Positions 43,320 to 53,073 are shown, counted from the first letter of the stretch. The stretch is DNA of 64,000 bases from Mycobacterium sp. 236(2023) (GCF_029623955.1 NZ_JARSBP010000002.1:310001-374000), one strand, 5' to 3'. A program made the numbers and translations. Notes: a model not told the origin generated them from the sequence alone.

Positions 43320-44935
43320 CCAGTGCTGTGTCGGAAGTGACCGCCCCGCCGGAGGGGAGCACCGGCGACGTCCTCGTCGACGTCAAGGGACTGACCGTGG
43401 CGTTCGACAGCGTGCGCGGTGAGGACGGTGACCCGCTGGCGGTGGTGTCCGATGTCGACTTCACGATCCGGCGCGGACGCGTCCTGGCGATCGTCGGCGA
43501 ATCCGGTTCGGGGAAGTCGGTGACCGCCCGCACGCTCGTCGGCCTCGCCGGTGACGGAAGTCAGGTCACGGCAACCACACTCGACGTCGGCGGTGCCGAT
43601 GCCCGCGGTTACAGCGACAAGGAGTGGCGCAAGGTCCGCGGCGCGCAGATCGGTTTCGTCCTGCAGGACGCCCTGACGTCGCTCGACCCCTTGCGTACCG
43701 TGCAGGCCGAGGTCGCCGAGGCATTGCGGCTGCCGCGCAAGCAGCGCGTCCCGGCCATCGAGGAACTCCTCGACTCTGTCGGCATTCCCGATCCTGCATA
43801 CCGCAGGCGCAATTACCCGCACCAACTCTCGGGTGGGCTGCGGCAGCGCGCGTTGATCGCATCGGCGCTGGCGGGCAGGCCCGACGTACTGATCGCCGAC
43901 GAACCGACGACCGCGCTGGACGTCACCGTCCAGGCTCGCATTCTCGCGCTGCTGCGCCAACTTGCCGATGACGGCCGCGGAGTGCTGCTCATCAGTCACG
44001 ACCTCGCGGTGGTGTCCCGGGTGGCCGACGACGTGCTCGTCATGCACAACGGCCGCGTCGTCGAACGAGGGTCCGTCGCCGACGTGATCCACCAGCCGCA
44101 ACACGACTACACTCGCAAGCTGGTCGCGGCGGTACCCGGCCGCGATACCCGGGGACGCCGGCTCAGCGCACCCGACGAGGCTGCACCCGAACAAGTTTCG
44201 ATCGTCACCGAGGTCGTCGCTGACGTGGTCGGGGTCGGCAAGTATTACCGCCAGGGCCGGCGCCAGGAATTTACTGCCGCCGACGACGTGACCTTCGCGA
44301 TCCACCGCGGCGAGATCGTCGGGTTGGTGGGCGAGTCAGGGTCGGGCAAGTCGACGGTGGCGCGGATCGTCACCGGGTTGCTCGCTCCCGACGCCGGGAA
44401 TGTCGACCTCGCGGATGCACGCCTCGGCGCGGTCCAGCTCGTCGCGCAGGACTCGGTCGGATCCTTCGACCCTCGCTACACGGTGCGCGAGATCATCGGT
44501 GAGACAGTCGCTCTCGGGCATCGCGGCAAGACCGAACGGGATGCGCGGATTCGGGAACTGCTCGACCTCGTACACCTTCCCACCGCGGTGATCGACCGGC
44601 ATCCCCGCTCGTTGTCCGGGGGGCAGCGCCAGCGGGTGTCCATCGCGCGGGCGCTCGGCTCCGACCCCGAACTACTGGTGTGCGACGAAGCGGTTTCCGC
44701 TCTCGACGTGTCCATCCAGGCCCAGATCCTCGACCTGCTGCTGGAGATCCGCGCCGGCCGGAACACGGCTCTGCTGTTCATCTCCCACGACATCGGCGTG
44801 GTCCACCACGTCGCCGACCGTGTGCTTGTCATGCATCGCGGCCGCGTGATCGAGGAAGGCAGCGCCGACGACGTGTTCGACACCCCGCGTGACCCGTACA
44901 CGCAGGCCCTGCTGAAGGCGGTGCCTTCACTGTGA
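43316..44935 (+). CDS. Fused DppD-DppF-type ATP-binding protein
   Basis: GTG 43316 overlaps the DppC-like stop (GTGA). The 539-residue protein carries two complete ABC ATPase domains in one chain: Walker A GESGSGKS, signature [15 protein letters not shown] and Walker [13 protein letters not shown] in the first; [24 protein letters not shown] and [12 protein letters not shown] in the second. In many bacteria these are separate DppD and DppF subunits. The second window importer (59240-60928) has the same fusion. Confidence 0.9.
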   Translation: MTSAVSEVTAPPEGSTGDVLVDVKGLTVAFDSVRGEDGDPLAVVSDVDFTIRRGRVLAIVGESGSGKSVTARTLVGLAGDGSQVTATTLDVGGADARGYSDKEWRKVRGAQIGFVLQDALTSLDPLRTVQAEVAEALRLPRKQRVPAIEELLDSVGIPDPAYRRRNYPHQLSGGLRQRALIASALAGRPDVLIADEPTTALDVTVQARILALLRQLADDGRGVLLISHDLAVVSRVADDVLVMHNGRVVERGSVADVIHQPQHDYTRKLVAAVPGRDTRGRRLSAPDEAAPEQVSIVTEVVADVVGVGKYYRQGRRQEFTAADDVTFAIHRGEIVGLVGESGSGKSTVARIVTGLLAPDAGNVDLADARLGAVQLVAQDSVGSFDPRYTVREIIGETVALGHRGKTERDARIRELLDLVHLPTAVIDRHPRSLSGGQRQRVSIARALGSDPELLVCDEAVSALDVSIQAQILDLLLEIRAGRNTALLFISHDIGVVHHVADRVLVMHRGRVIEEGSADDVFDTPRDPYTQALLKAVPSL

Positions 44936-44994
44936 GCTGTCCGGATTCCTGTCGCTGTCACTGAGCAGCATTCCCGTTCATCCCCTTGCCCTTT

Positions 44995-45015
44995 GGTCAC
45001 ACAAGGTGTGTGACC
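44995..45015. repeat. Perfect 9-bp inverted repeat in the ATPase/binding-protein gap
   Basis: GGTCACACA and TGTGTGACC are separated by AGG, 22 bp before the binding-protein ATG. It may be an internal operator, an mRNA hairpin that protects the downstream binding-protein message, or an attenuator. No poly-T follows, so a simple intrinsic terminator is unlikely. The 102-bp gap holds no gene. Confidence 0.55.
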
Positions 45016-45037
45016 CCTTCACGAATGGAACGACGAT

Positions 45038-46711
45038 ATGACCCGTAGGAGACGACCCCTCTTCCTGGCCTTGCGCTGGGTGGCCCTCGCGGTGGGCGCG
45101 TTGCTCGCGCTGACCGCGTGCGGCAGCGACTCCGGGAGCGGCGGCGGCAACGGTGAACCCGTGCGCGGCGGTGTGCTGACCGTCGCCCAGGCCGACTACC
45201 CCGAAGAGGGAATGAACCCTCATGTGCGTGGCTGCTGCACCGAGATCCAGGTGCTGCGCAACGTCTACGACAGCCTGGTGGCCATCGACTACGACGAGTC
45301 CATCCACCCCTGGCTGGCCGAGAAGTGGGACCGCTCACCCGACGGCCTGGTGTACACGTTCACCCTGAAGCAGGGGGTGAAGTTCAGCGACGGTGAGCCG
45401 TTCAACGCCGCCGCGGTGAAGGCCAACTTCGACAAGATCATCACCGACAAGGAATACGCCCCCTCGACCGCCAAGAGCACCTTCCAGACGCTCAAGTCGA
45501 CCGAGGTCGTCGACGACTACACGGTCCGCACGGTGCTGTCGGAGCCGACTGCGAACTGGCTCAACACACTTGCCTCGCTGCAGGGCGGTCAGATCTCGCC
45601 CAAGTCGTTGGAGAACCCCGATGTCGCCGCGGGCGGCGTGGGCATCGCAGGCACCGGCCCGTTCGTCCTGACCGAGGTGGTCGAGGGCGCCGAACTGCGG
45701 TTCAAGCGCAACGAGGACTACAACTGGCCGTCGGCTCTGGCCAAGCACGAAGGCCCGGCCTACCTCGACGAGCTCGTCGTCAAGGTGATCCCCGAGCCGA
45801 ATGTGCGTGCGGGACTGCTGAGCTCGAACGAGATCGACGCGATCGCCCAGGTTGCCCCGGCCGACATCGCCCAGTTCGACGGCGTCGAGGGCTTCCAGTT
45901 CGAGTGGAAGCCGTCCAACGTGTCACCGTGGTCGCTGTACTTCAACGTCACCGGCGACAACACCAAGGACGTGCGGGTCCGGCGCGCGCTGCGCGAGGCC
46001 GTCGACCTGAACCCGATCATCGACACCGTCCTGCAGGGCAGCTCCGACCGTGCGTGGAGCATCGTGGGTCCGCAGAGCCCGTTCTACGACGCCAAGTACG
46101 AGAACGCCTACGGCGGCAACGTCGAACTGGCCAACCAGCTGCTCGACGAGGCCGGCTGGACCGGCCGCGACAGCGACGGCTACCGCACCAACGCCGCGGG
46201 CCAGCGGCTGACGATCCGCCTGATCGCCACCGAACCCAAACCGCCGCTGTCGACCGTGCTGGAGGCCTACCAGGCCGAGCTGCGCACCAACGCAGGCGTC
46301 GAGGTCGATCTGCAGTTCCGCGATGAGGGCACCGTGGACGTGGTCCGCGAGACCAACACCTATGAGGCGTTCCCCCGCGCCGTCGGTGGCGTGGACATCG
46401 GTGTGGTGCTGGAGAAGATCTACGAGACCGGCGGTGCGATCAACGGACCCAAGCTGGAGGACCCGCAGGTCGACGGCTGGCTGGCCGACGGACGCACCGC
46501 GCTCGACGATGCCGACCGCAAGGCCGCCTACGACAAGGTCGCCCAGTTCGCCCTGATCGACGACGTCACTACGCTGCCGCTCTACACGGAGCGCTACAAC
46601 GCGGCGGCCACCAGCCGGGTCAACGAGATCGAGCGCTGGCTCGACGCGCCCCGCGGCATGGTGAACTTCTGGGCGTACGACACGTGGTTGGGCGATGACT
46701 CGGCCACGTAA
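45038..46711 (+). CDS. ABC substrate-binding lipoprotein (DppA/OppA-like)
   Basis: The signal peptide has an RRRR n-region, a hydrophobic core and lipobox LTAC (Cys28). The 557-residue mature protein has the SBP family 5 layout: LTVAQADYPEEGMNPHV, then EKWDRSPDGLVYTFTLKQGV and FNAAAVKANFD. It is the ligand-binding subunit of the DppB/C/DF importer. SBP_bac_5 proteins bind peptides, opines, glutathione or sulfur-containing oligomers. A weak Shine-Dalgarno suggests modest initiation. Confidence 0.85.
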   Translation: MTRRRRPLFLALRWVALAVGALLALTACGSDSGSGGGNGEPVRGGVLTVAQADYPEEGMNPHVRGCCTEIQVLRNVYDSLVAIDYDESIHPWLAEKWDRSPDGLVYTFTLKQGVKFSDGEPFNAAAVKANFDKIITDKEYAPSTAKSTFQTLKSTEVVDDYTVRTVLSEPTANWLNTLASLQGGQISPKSLENPDVAAGGVGIAGTGPFVLTEVVEGAELRFKRNEDYNWPSALAKHEGPAYLDELVVKVIPEPNVRAGLLSSNEIDAIAQVAPADIAQFDGVEGFQFEWKPSNVSPWSLYFNVTGDNTKDVRVRRALREAVDLNPIIDTVLQGSSDRAWSIVGPQSPFYDAKYENAYGGNVELANQLLDEAGWTGRDSDGYRTNAAGQRLTIRLIATEPKPPLSTVLEAYQAELRTNAGVEVDLQFRDEGTVDVVRETNTYEAFPRAVGGVDIGVVLEKIYETGGAINGPKLEDPQVDGWLADGRTALDDADRKAAYDKVAQFALIDDVTTLPLYTERYNAAATSRVNEIERWLDAPRGMVNFWAYDTWLGDDSAT

Positions 46712-47663
46712 CGGCCTGCCCGAGTTTGGGATCTTCTTCCGGCTCAACGACACCCAGGCTGATCCCGTCCGCCAGTACCACGACGGGATCGACCTGATCG
46801 TCCACGCAGAGAAGCTCGGACTGTCGACGGCCTGGGTCACGTCGCATCACTTCCGCTCCGACAAAGGCACCATCGCCTCCCCGCTGGTGTTCCTTGCCGC
46901 GGCGAGCCAGCGCACGAGCCGGATCAAGCTCGGGGCGGGCGTCGTCGTCATCACGCTGGAGAATCCGATCCGGGTGGCTGAGGATGCGGTGATCGCCGAC
47001 GCCCTCGCCGGTGGCCGCCTGCAGCTGGGACTCGGCTCGGGACTGGAGGATTGGGCGTTCGGGCCGTTCGGCGTCGATTGGGAAGACCGGCTGCGGGTCT
47101 ACGCCGACAAGGTGGCACACCTGCGGTCGGTGCTCGACGGCGACGACCTCGGTGGCGGCCGCAGGCTCTACCCGCCTGCGGGCGCACTGAGGCAGCGGTT
47201 GTGGCGGGTCGCCAGCGCCCCGGCCCATGCCGAGGAGATCGGCAGAGTGGGTGACAACCTGCTGCTGCGGTCATCGAAAGCGCTCACGTTCGAGGGAAAT
47301 CTGGAACGCCACAGCGAGGCCATCGACGCGTTCCGGTCGAATGCCGGTCCGCAGCAACGGATCGCCGCGTCCCGGACCGTCATCGTCGCCGACACTGTCG
47401 GGGAGGCACGGCGGTTGGCGGGGCAGGCGGCGATCGATCTGCACGTCAAACACGGCAACGGTGTCCCGTGGTACGGCGACCCCGAACTGGTGCGCGAACG
47501 GCTGCGAAACGATCCTGAACTCGACCACGTCGACGAGGTACTCCTGCAGGTGGCACCGGCCAAACTCACGCTGGCGCAATGGAAAGCCAGCCTGGGCCTG
47601 ACCGTGTCGGAAGTGCTCGATCCTCTGCGCAAGGAGGCACGCGAGTATGCCCGGATCTCGTGA
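46695..47663 (+). CDS. LLM class oxidoreductase (second copy, different subfamily)
   Basis: ATG 46695 overlaps the binding-protein gene by 17 bp. The 322-residue TIM-barrel protein has LPEFGIFFRLNDTQADPVRQ, STAWVTSHHFRSDKGTI and LKLGAGVVVI-like segments (RIKLGAGVVVIT), typical of LLM class flavin- or F420-dependent enzymes. It is shorter than the DszA-like copies and lacks their insertion. It overlaps the next LLM gene by 17 bp. Confidence 0.8.
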   Translation: MTRPRNGLPEFGIFFRLNDTQADPVRQYHDGIDLIVHAEKLGLSTAWVTSHHFRSDKGTIASPLVFLAAASQRTSRIKLGAGVVVITLENPIRVAEDAVIADALAGGRLQLGLGSGLEDWAFGPFGVDWEDRLRVYADKVAHLRSVLDGDDLGGGRRLYPPAGALRQRLWRVASAPAHAEEIGRVGDNLLLRSSKALTFEGNLERHSEAIDAFRSNAGPQQRIAASRTVIVADTVGEARRLAGQAAIDLHVKHGNGVPWYGDPELVRERLRNDPELDHVDEVLLQVAPAKLTLAQWKASLGLTVSEVLDPLRKEAREYARIS

Positions 47664-49005
47664 CCGTGCCCTCGACGACCCAGGCTTGATCCTCAACCTC
47701 AACCTGCTGCCCGGTGGCACAGCGAAGGGGTCGTGGCGGCTCGACGAGCGCGACCCGTCCTGGTTCGTGTCGCACCACCACTACATCGAGGCCGCCCAGC
47801 TCGCGGAGCGCGGAAAGTTCCAGGCGGTGTTCCTGGCCGACACCCCCGCGTGGGACGACGCGTACTGGCACCATCCGTGGCGGGCGATGACGCCGTTCAT
47901 CGCGCTGACCGCGATCGCCGCCCGCACCGAACGGGTCGGGCTCATCGGTACCGCGTCGACGTCCTACAACGACCCGTACAACCTGGCCCGCCAGGTGGCA
48001 TCGCTGGATCTGGTCAGTGACGGCAGGGCGGCGTGGAACTATGTCGTCACCGCCGGTGACCGCCCGGCCCGCAATTTCTCGGCGGCGCAAGCCGATCCGA
48101 AGGACGAGCGGTACGCGCGTGCCGAGGAGTTCCTCGACGCGGTGGTTGCGTTGTGGGAGGCGTGGGAACCCGACCCGATCGCCGGGGACAGGGCCACCGG
48201 CGACTACCTGAGGCCCGGCGCGATCCGGCCCGCTGCGTTCGCGGGGCAGCGCATCCAAGTGGCGGGGGAGCCGCTCGTGCCGCCGTCTCGGCAGGGGCGG
48301 CCGCTGCTGGTGCAGGCAGGTGCTTCCGAGCGTGGCATTGCACTCGCTGCCCGCACCGCGGACGCGGTGTATACCCATCAGACCGAGATCGACGACGGTA
48401 TCGCCTACCGGAACCTGTTGCGTGGCAAGGCTGCCGCGGCGGGACGCGATCCGGACACGATGAAGCTGCTGCCCGGCTTCTTCGTCGTGATCGGGGACAC
48501 CGAAGCCGCGGCGCAGCGCAGGCACCACGAGCTCACCGAAGCGACGCCGGATGCCACGCGGCTGTCGTTCTTCGCCCGCCAGCTCGGCATCCCGGTCTCG
48601 GAGTTCGGGATGGACCAGGCGCTGCCGTTCGACCTGATCGCCAAGTCCGAGATCAGCCGCAGCGCTGCCAGCGAACTCGACACGCTGCTCGACGTGGCGG
48701 CGCGCGACAACCTCACCGCCCGGCAGGTCTTGGCGTTACGCCGCAACGGAACCCAGCACGTGTCAGTGATCGGGACCCCCGAGCAGGTGGCCGACACGAT
48801 CACCGGGTGGTACCTCGCCGGTGCGGCCGACGGATTCAACTTGCACGTCGCAAGCTCTCCCGGAGTCCTCGCCGATTTCGTCGAGCATGTGGTGCCACTC
48901 CTGCAGGCAGGTGGCGTGTTCCACGAGGACTACGCGGGCACCACGCTGCGTGAGCACTACGGGCTGGCGCCGCACCGGCTCGGGGCAGGTGTGTTGAGTC
49001 GATGA
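47647..49005 (+). CDS. LLM monooxygenase, NtaA/SnaA/DszA family (third copy)
   Basis: The 452-residue protein shares with the first copy the LILNLNLLPGGTAKGSWR start, FQAVFLADTPAWDD, and SLDLVSDGRAAWNYVVT, and the long insertion. It is followed, with a four-base overlap, by yet another member. Such paralogue arrays suggest that the locus oxidises a series of related substrates. It needs a reduced-flavin donor, which is not encoded in the operon. Confidence 0.85.
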   Translation: MPGSRDRALDDPGLILNLNLLPGGTAKGSWRLDERDPSWFVSHHHYIEAAQLAERGKFQAVFLADTPAWDDAYWHHPWRAMTPFIALTAIAARTERVGLIGTASTSYNDPYNLARQVASLDLVSDGRAAWNYVVTAGDRPARNFSAAQADPKDERYARAEEFLDAVVALWEAWEPDPIAGDRATGDYLRPGAIRPAAFAGQRIQVAGEPLVPPSRQGRPLLVQAGASERGIALAARTADAVYTHQTEIDDGIAYRNLLRGKAAAAGRDPDTMKLLPGFFVVIGDTEAAAQRRHHELTEATPDATRLSFFARQLGIPVSEFGMDQALPFDLIAKSEISRSAASELDTLLDVAARDNLTARQVLALRRNGTQHVSVIGTPEQVADTITGWYLAGAADGFNLHVASSPGVLADFVEHVVPLLQAGGVFHEDYAGTTLREHYGLAPHRLGAGVLSR

Positions 49006-50300
49006 CCCGGGGGCTGCGGCTGATTGCGTCGGGTGAGCATGCCTTCGGGCCGATCGCCCGCTGGCGCGACCCTGCCGTCACTCCTTCGGACATCGCCGAT
49101 CTCGACCAGCACGCCGCCTATGCGGGCTGGGCCGAGGACACCGGTTTCGACGCCCTGTTCTACGCCGACTTCCTCGGCTTCGACCCGGTTCGTCAGCTGA
49201 GCCCCCGCCTGCCGTTCGATCCGGTGACCCTGACGGCGGCACTGGTCGCGCGCACCCGGCACCTCGGATTCATCACCACATCGTCGACGACGTTCGGCAC
49301 GCCGTTCCACGTCGCCCGCTCGCTCGCGTCGCTGGATCGCCTCAGCGGAGGGCGGGTCGCGTGGAACATCGTCACGTCGTTCACGGGTGAAGCCAACTTC
49401 GGGCTGGACGGGCTGCCGTCCCCGGCGCACCGGTATGCCCGCGCGCAGGAGTTCCTCGACGTCGTGGACGCACTGTGGAAGAGCTTCCCGGAGTCCGCGG
49501 TCATCGACGACAAGACCGCCGGCAGGTACGTGGATGTAGGGCGAATCCACGCCATCGACCATGTGGGCGAGCACTTCTCGGTGTCCGGGCCACTCGACAA
49601 GCCGGGCCCGGTCAGGCGGCCGGTACTCGTGCAGGCGGGGTCGTCGCCCGAGGGGGTGGCGTTCGCGGCACGCAACGCCGACGTCGTGTTCGTCGCGGTA
49701 CCGAACCTCGAGGAGGCCATCGAGTTCAGGACGCGGCTGACCGACGAGGTCGCCGCGGCGGGGCGCGCACCCGACGCCGTCCTTATCGTCCCCGGCTTCC
49801 GGGCATTCCTGGGCGCCGATGCCGCCGACGCCAGACGCGTGCGGTCCACCCACGTCACACCCGATCTACTCGACAAGGCGCGGCGCGCGGTGCTGCGGGA
49901 ATCCGACCGCTTCGAGTTCGTCGACCTGCCGCTCGACGAACCGATCCCGGCCTCCCATCTGCCGACCGAAGCCGAACTCGACGCCTCGGCCGGCCGGCGC
50001 AGCCGCGCGCTGATCTACCTGCGGTGGGCCCAAGAGCCCGGCGTGACCTTGCGTGAAGTGCTGGAGCGAATCGCGCTGGAACACGGGCACTTCGCGCTCA
50101 CGGCGAGCCCGTCGGCCGTAGCCGACGAGTTGGAGAAGTGGTTCCTCGCAGGCGCCGCCGACGGCTTCATGGTCGGCTACGGATCAGGTATCGCCCAATT
50201 CGCCGACGAGGTGATGCCGCTGTTGGCCGAGCGAGGTCTGTGGAAGCCACCCACCGACCACCACCTGCGTGACCGCCTCGGACTTCCGGAGCGAGTGTGA
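49002..50300 (+). CDS. LLM monooxygenase, NtaA/SnaA/DszA family (fourth copy)
   Basis: ATG 49002 overlaps the previous stop. The 432-residue protein has FDALFYADFLGFD, SLDRLSGGRVAWNIVTSF and VLVQAGSSPEGVAFAA, matching the DszA/NtaA group. It is more diverged from copies one and three than they are from each other. It overlaps the MocR-type gene by four bases (GTGA). Confidence 0.85.
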   Translation: MTRGLRLIASGEHAFGPIARWRDPAVTPSDIADLDQHAAYAGWAEDTGFDALFYADFLGFDPVRQLSPRLPFDPVTLTAALVARTRHLGFITTSSTTFGTPFHVARSLASLDRLSGGRVAWNIVTSFTGEANFGLDGLPSPAHRYARAQEFLDVVDALWKSFPESAVIDDKTAGRYVDVGRIHAIDHVGEHFSVSGPLDKPGPVRRPVLVQAGSSPEGVAFAARNADVVFVAVPNLEEAIEFRTRLTDEVAAAGRAPDAVLIVPGFRAFLGADAADARRVRSTHVTPDLLDKARRAVLRESDRFEFVDLPLDEPIPASHLPTEAELDASAGRRSRALIYLRWAQEPGVTLREVLERIALEHGHFALTASPSAVADELEKWFLAGAADGFMVGYGSGIAQFADEVMPLLAERGLWKPPTDHHLRDRLGLPERV

Positions 50301-51646
50301 CGACGTCGGACCACGTCGACGCGGCGTGGCTGGCGCAGCGCCTGCAAGCCACGTCGTCAAAAGACCTGGGCCACGGACTGACTGGGCTCATCGACGGAGG
50401 CGAGCTGGCCCCGGGATCCCACCTGCCGACGATTCGCGACTTCGCGCGTGCCGCCGGTGTCAGTCCCGGCACGGTGATGACCGCCTGGAGTCGGGTACGC
50501 GACTCGGGCCGACTGCACACCCGTCGCCGCGGCGGCACAGTCGTCGTCGATCCGAATCGTCCGGAGCCGTCGCACGCGCACGTGGACTGGCCCCAGATCG
50601 AGATGGCTTTGGTGACACCGGATTCCGCACTGCAACCTGACCTCGGCGCCGCGCTCGTCGAGGCGTTGGCCGCTACCCCAGATCTACACAACCCCGAACG
50701 CGCCTACCTCAGCGAGCGACTGCGCCACAGCGTCGAACACACCTGGCCGTTCGAGGCGGCGGCGTGGAACTGCGTCGGCGGCGGCAGCGAAGCCGTCGTG
50801 CTGGCGACCGCGGCCGCGGCGTCGGGCGGGCCGGTCGGTGTCGAAGAGCCCGTCAGTCCCGGCTATCTCGACACCGTCCGGCAACTCGGCATCGAGGCGT
50901 TCGGCATCCGGGCCGACACGCACGGTCCCACCGTCGCGTCCGTCGAGGCGGCACTGAACCGCGGTGCCACAGCGCTCGTGCTGCAACCCAGCGGGGCCTA
51001 TGCGATGGGCGGGACGCTGAGCGTGGAGCGGGCTCGCGAACTCGCCGACGTCATCGGGCCCGACACGTGGGTGGTGGAAGACGACAGTGCGGGACCGCTC
51101 GCGTCGGCCGAACCGGTGTCGCTGGGAGTGCACCTTCCTGACCGGGTATTGCGAATCCGCAGCTACTGCAAGGCTTTCGGCATCGACCTGAGGACCGCGG
51201 TCCTCGGTGGCAGCGCCGAACTGATCGAGCGCACCGTCCGGCTGCGCAGCTTCGGCATGGCGTCCAACAGCCGGGTCCTGCAGAACGCGCTCGCGCACCT
51301 GATCGACGACCCCGAAGCTGCGCACACGATGACGCGGGCCCGCGCACGGTATCGGCTGCGCCGACGCGCGGCGCTCGACGCCTTCGCCGGTGTCGGCCTG
51401 CGGGCGTCGGCGAGCCCTGACGGTTTCGTCGTCTGGGTGCGGGTGCCCGACGAGACGTCGGCCTTGATCAACCTCGCCCGGCAGGGCATCGTCGCCGCCG
51501 CGGGAGCGAAGTCGTTCGTCAATCCCGCCGAGGGACTGCTGCGTTTCTCGATCCTGCAGCTGCCCGAAGACCGCGACCGCGTCGACGAACTGGCCGCGGC
51601 CGTGCGGTCGGCGGTCAACTCGGCAGACCGCGAGTACTTCGACTGA
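50297..51646 (+). CDS. MocR-type GntR/aminotransferase fusion regulator
   Basis: GTG 50297 (GTGA junction). The 449-residue protein has an N-terminal GntR winged helix (LPTIRDFARAAGVSPGTVMTAWSRVRDSGR, shown in parts: LPTIRDFARAAGVSPGTV) and a C-terminal fold-type I aminotransferase-like domain with the PLP Lys292 in RSYCKAFGIDLR. MocR regulators use PLP or an amino-compound adduct as the effector. Being last in the operon, it may feed back on its own promoter, for example the near-palindrome at 39133-39160. Confidence 0.85.
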   Translation: MTTSDHVDAAWLAQRLQATSSKDLGHGLTGLIDGGELAPGSHLPTIRDFARAAGVSPGTVMTAWSRVRDSGRLHTRRRGGTVVVDPNRPEPSHAHVDWPQIEMALVTPDSALQPDLGAALVEALAATPDLHNPERAYLSERLRHSVEHTWPFEAAAWNCVGGGSEAVVLATAAAASGGPVGVEEPVSPGYLDTVRQLGIEAFGIRADTHGPTVASVEAALNRGATALVLQPSGAYAMGGTLSVERARELADVIGPDTWVVEDDSAGPLASAEPVSLGVHLPDRVLRIRSYCKAFGIDLRTAVLGGSAELIERTVRLRSFGMASNSRVLQNALAHLIDDPEAAHTMTRARARYRLRRRAALDAFAGVGLRASASPDGFVVWVRVPDETSALINLARQGIVAAAGAKSFVNPAEGLLRFSILQLPEDRDRVDELAAAVRSAVNSADREYFD

Positions 51647-51649
51647 GGT

Positions 51650-51753
51650 ATTTCGCGAGGAGTCAAGAACTCCAGGGAGATGCCGTCGGGGTCACGGAAG
51701 TGGATACGCGGCATATTGCCCGACGCCGAGCGGACTGGAAGAGACCTGGGCAC
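51650..51753 (-). pseudogene. Remnant of a VOC/glyoxalase-family gene (C-terminal fragment)
   Basis: On the minus strand the reading is PRSLPVRSASGNMPRIHFRDPDGISLEFLTPRE (given in parts: GNMPRIHFRDPDGISLEF), which matches the C-terminal strand of VOC/glyoxalase-bleomycin-resistance proteins, ending in the metal-binding Glu. No start, no N-terminal half and no proper stop: the frame runs antisense into the MocR gene. Only about 35 codons remain, squeezed between two genes. I take it as a decayed gene or a recombination scar. Confidence 0.55.
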
Positions 51754-51758
51754 TTCGA

Positions 51759-52493
51759 TTACTCAGGGAGATCGGGTGCGTGCCCGCAGCATGAATCGGC
51801 GCCAAGCGCTTTGGCCATCTGTGTCCGACCACCCTCAAGATGGCTCCTGAGGAAGTCCACGCAACGTTCGTCCCCCGCGGCCCATGCTTCGAAGATTCGC
51901 GGGTGCTGCACCGAGCCACGAGGCGCCACCACCGGCAAGCGGTACATGCGAACCAAATAGCGTTGAACGCTCTGCCATACGGGTTCGAGGATCCGGCGAG
52001 TCACGTCGGTGGTGGCCGGCAGGATCAAAGCGGCGTGGAAGTCGCGGTGCGCTTCTTGGAAGCGGACGGGGTCGTTGACGGGATCCAGTCGACCCATCGC
52101 GTCGAGTGCCCGTTTGGCCCGCTCGACATCCTCCGGGGTCTTCGCCGTGCACGCCCGAGCAATCAGCGCGGTCTCCACGATCAGACGAAGTTCGTAGAGG
52201 CCGTCGATCTCGGAGGCACTCAGATCGGTGACCCGCGCGCCGTGGTTGGGAACGCTTTGAATGAGGCCTTCGCCCTCCAACGTTCGCAGTGCCTCACGCA
52301 CCGGGATATGAGACACGCTGTATCGCTGACGGATGTCGTCGACGACGATGCGGGATCCTGGCTCCAGATCGTTGGCCAGGATGCGGTCACGCAGTGCGGC
52401 AACCAGCCGGTGCGTCACAGTGGTCTTCGGGCCGGTCTTCGGGTCGCCAGGTTCGGGGGACCTCGGCTGCCGCAGATCCTCGGTGGCGGTCAT
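51759..52493 (-). CDS. GntR family regulator, FCD subfamily
   Basis: The 244-residue protein has a winged helix with RYSVSHIPVREALRTLEGEG and a C-terminal FCD domain (LYELRLIVETALIARA, RDFHAALILPATTD, HPRIFEAWAAGD) whose Asp/His set usually binds a metal. It is divergent from the FlK-like importer operon and probably represses it. A 17-bp near-palindrome (52582-52598) lies 89 bp upstream of its start. ATG start at 52493. Confidence 0.85.
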   Translation of the reverse strand: MTATEDLRQPRSPEPGDPKTGPKTTVTHRLVAALRDRILANDLEPGSRIVVDDIRQRYSVSHIPVREALRTLEGEGLIQSVPNHGARVTDLSASEIDGLYELRLIVETALIARACTAKTPEDVERAKRALDAMGRLDPVNDPVRFQEAHRDFHAALILPATTDVTRRILEPVWQSVQRYLVRMYRLPVVAPRGSVQHPRIFEAWAAGDERCVDFLRSHLEGGRTQMAKALGADSCCGHAPDLPE

Positions 52494-53073
52494 CGGAGCA
52501 TGTTATCGGCGGATCGTCGCATCGGTTGGCCCGTCGTTCTGTGAGTACCGTCCTGATCGACGGCTTGGGTTGGCATGTTCCAGAATATAATATAATCTCT
52601 GGGCGATGGAGCTCACTCTGCCTACGGCGGGGGCGTCGACACTCATCGTCAGCGCCCGGTTGCGGGCACCACCGTCGCGTCGTTGATGTGCCGACACCTG
52701 TGGCCGCACATGCGTCAGACCATTCGGCGCGCGGCCGGGCAAGATCTTTGCGCTGCCCGGTGTCGCTAAAAGTGTTGTTGTACAACGACTTATTGGCTTG
52801 CCGACCCCCGGGGCAGGTCTTCAATCTTATGATCCGCCAAAAATAGTCAGCGCCAACATGTTTGACGCCTCTGGAAGAACCTTCCGACGGTCGCGACACT
52901 TCGGACTGGTGATGCGGAGGCTACCCAGCCGCTAAACGGGTTACTCCCGTGTGCAACGAAATATCTACGTGCACAAACTGTTCCGGTATTGGAGTGCTCC
53001 GATGAAAACGGGCGGTATCGACAAATTTTATTCTCATCAAATCCTGCGCGAAGAATCTCAGTGTGATTAAACT
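52494..53073. promoter_or_regulatory. 580-bp AT-richer divergent promoter region with several palindromes
   Basis: No gene is seen. Palindromic elements are AGAATATAATATAATCT (52582-52598, 14 of 17 positions symmetric), the perfect GTTGTACAAC (52777-52786), ACGGG/CCCGT (52936-52940 and 52946-52950) and TGTGCA/TGCACA (52950-52955 and 52970-52975). This dense cluster in the gap between the GntR gene and the importer operon suggests multiple regulator sites or a structured leader. Individual assignments are uncertain. Confidence 0.45.

Noticed and set aside
44995..45015. Intrinsic terminator at the 9-bp inverted repeat
   Set aside because: There is no T-run after the stem, and the downstream gene belongs to the same importer.
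52503..52899. Small ORFs in the divergent gap
   Set aside because: No codon bias, family resemblance or Shine-Dalgarno sites; they look like random frames.
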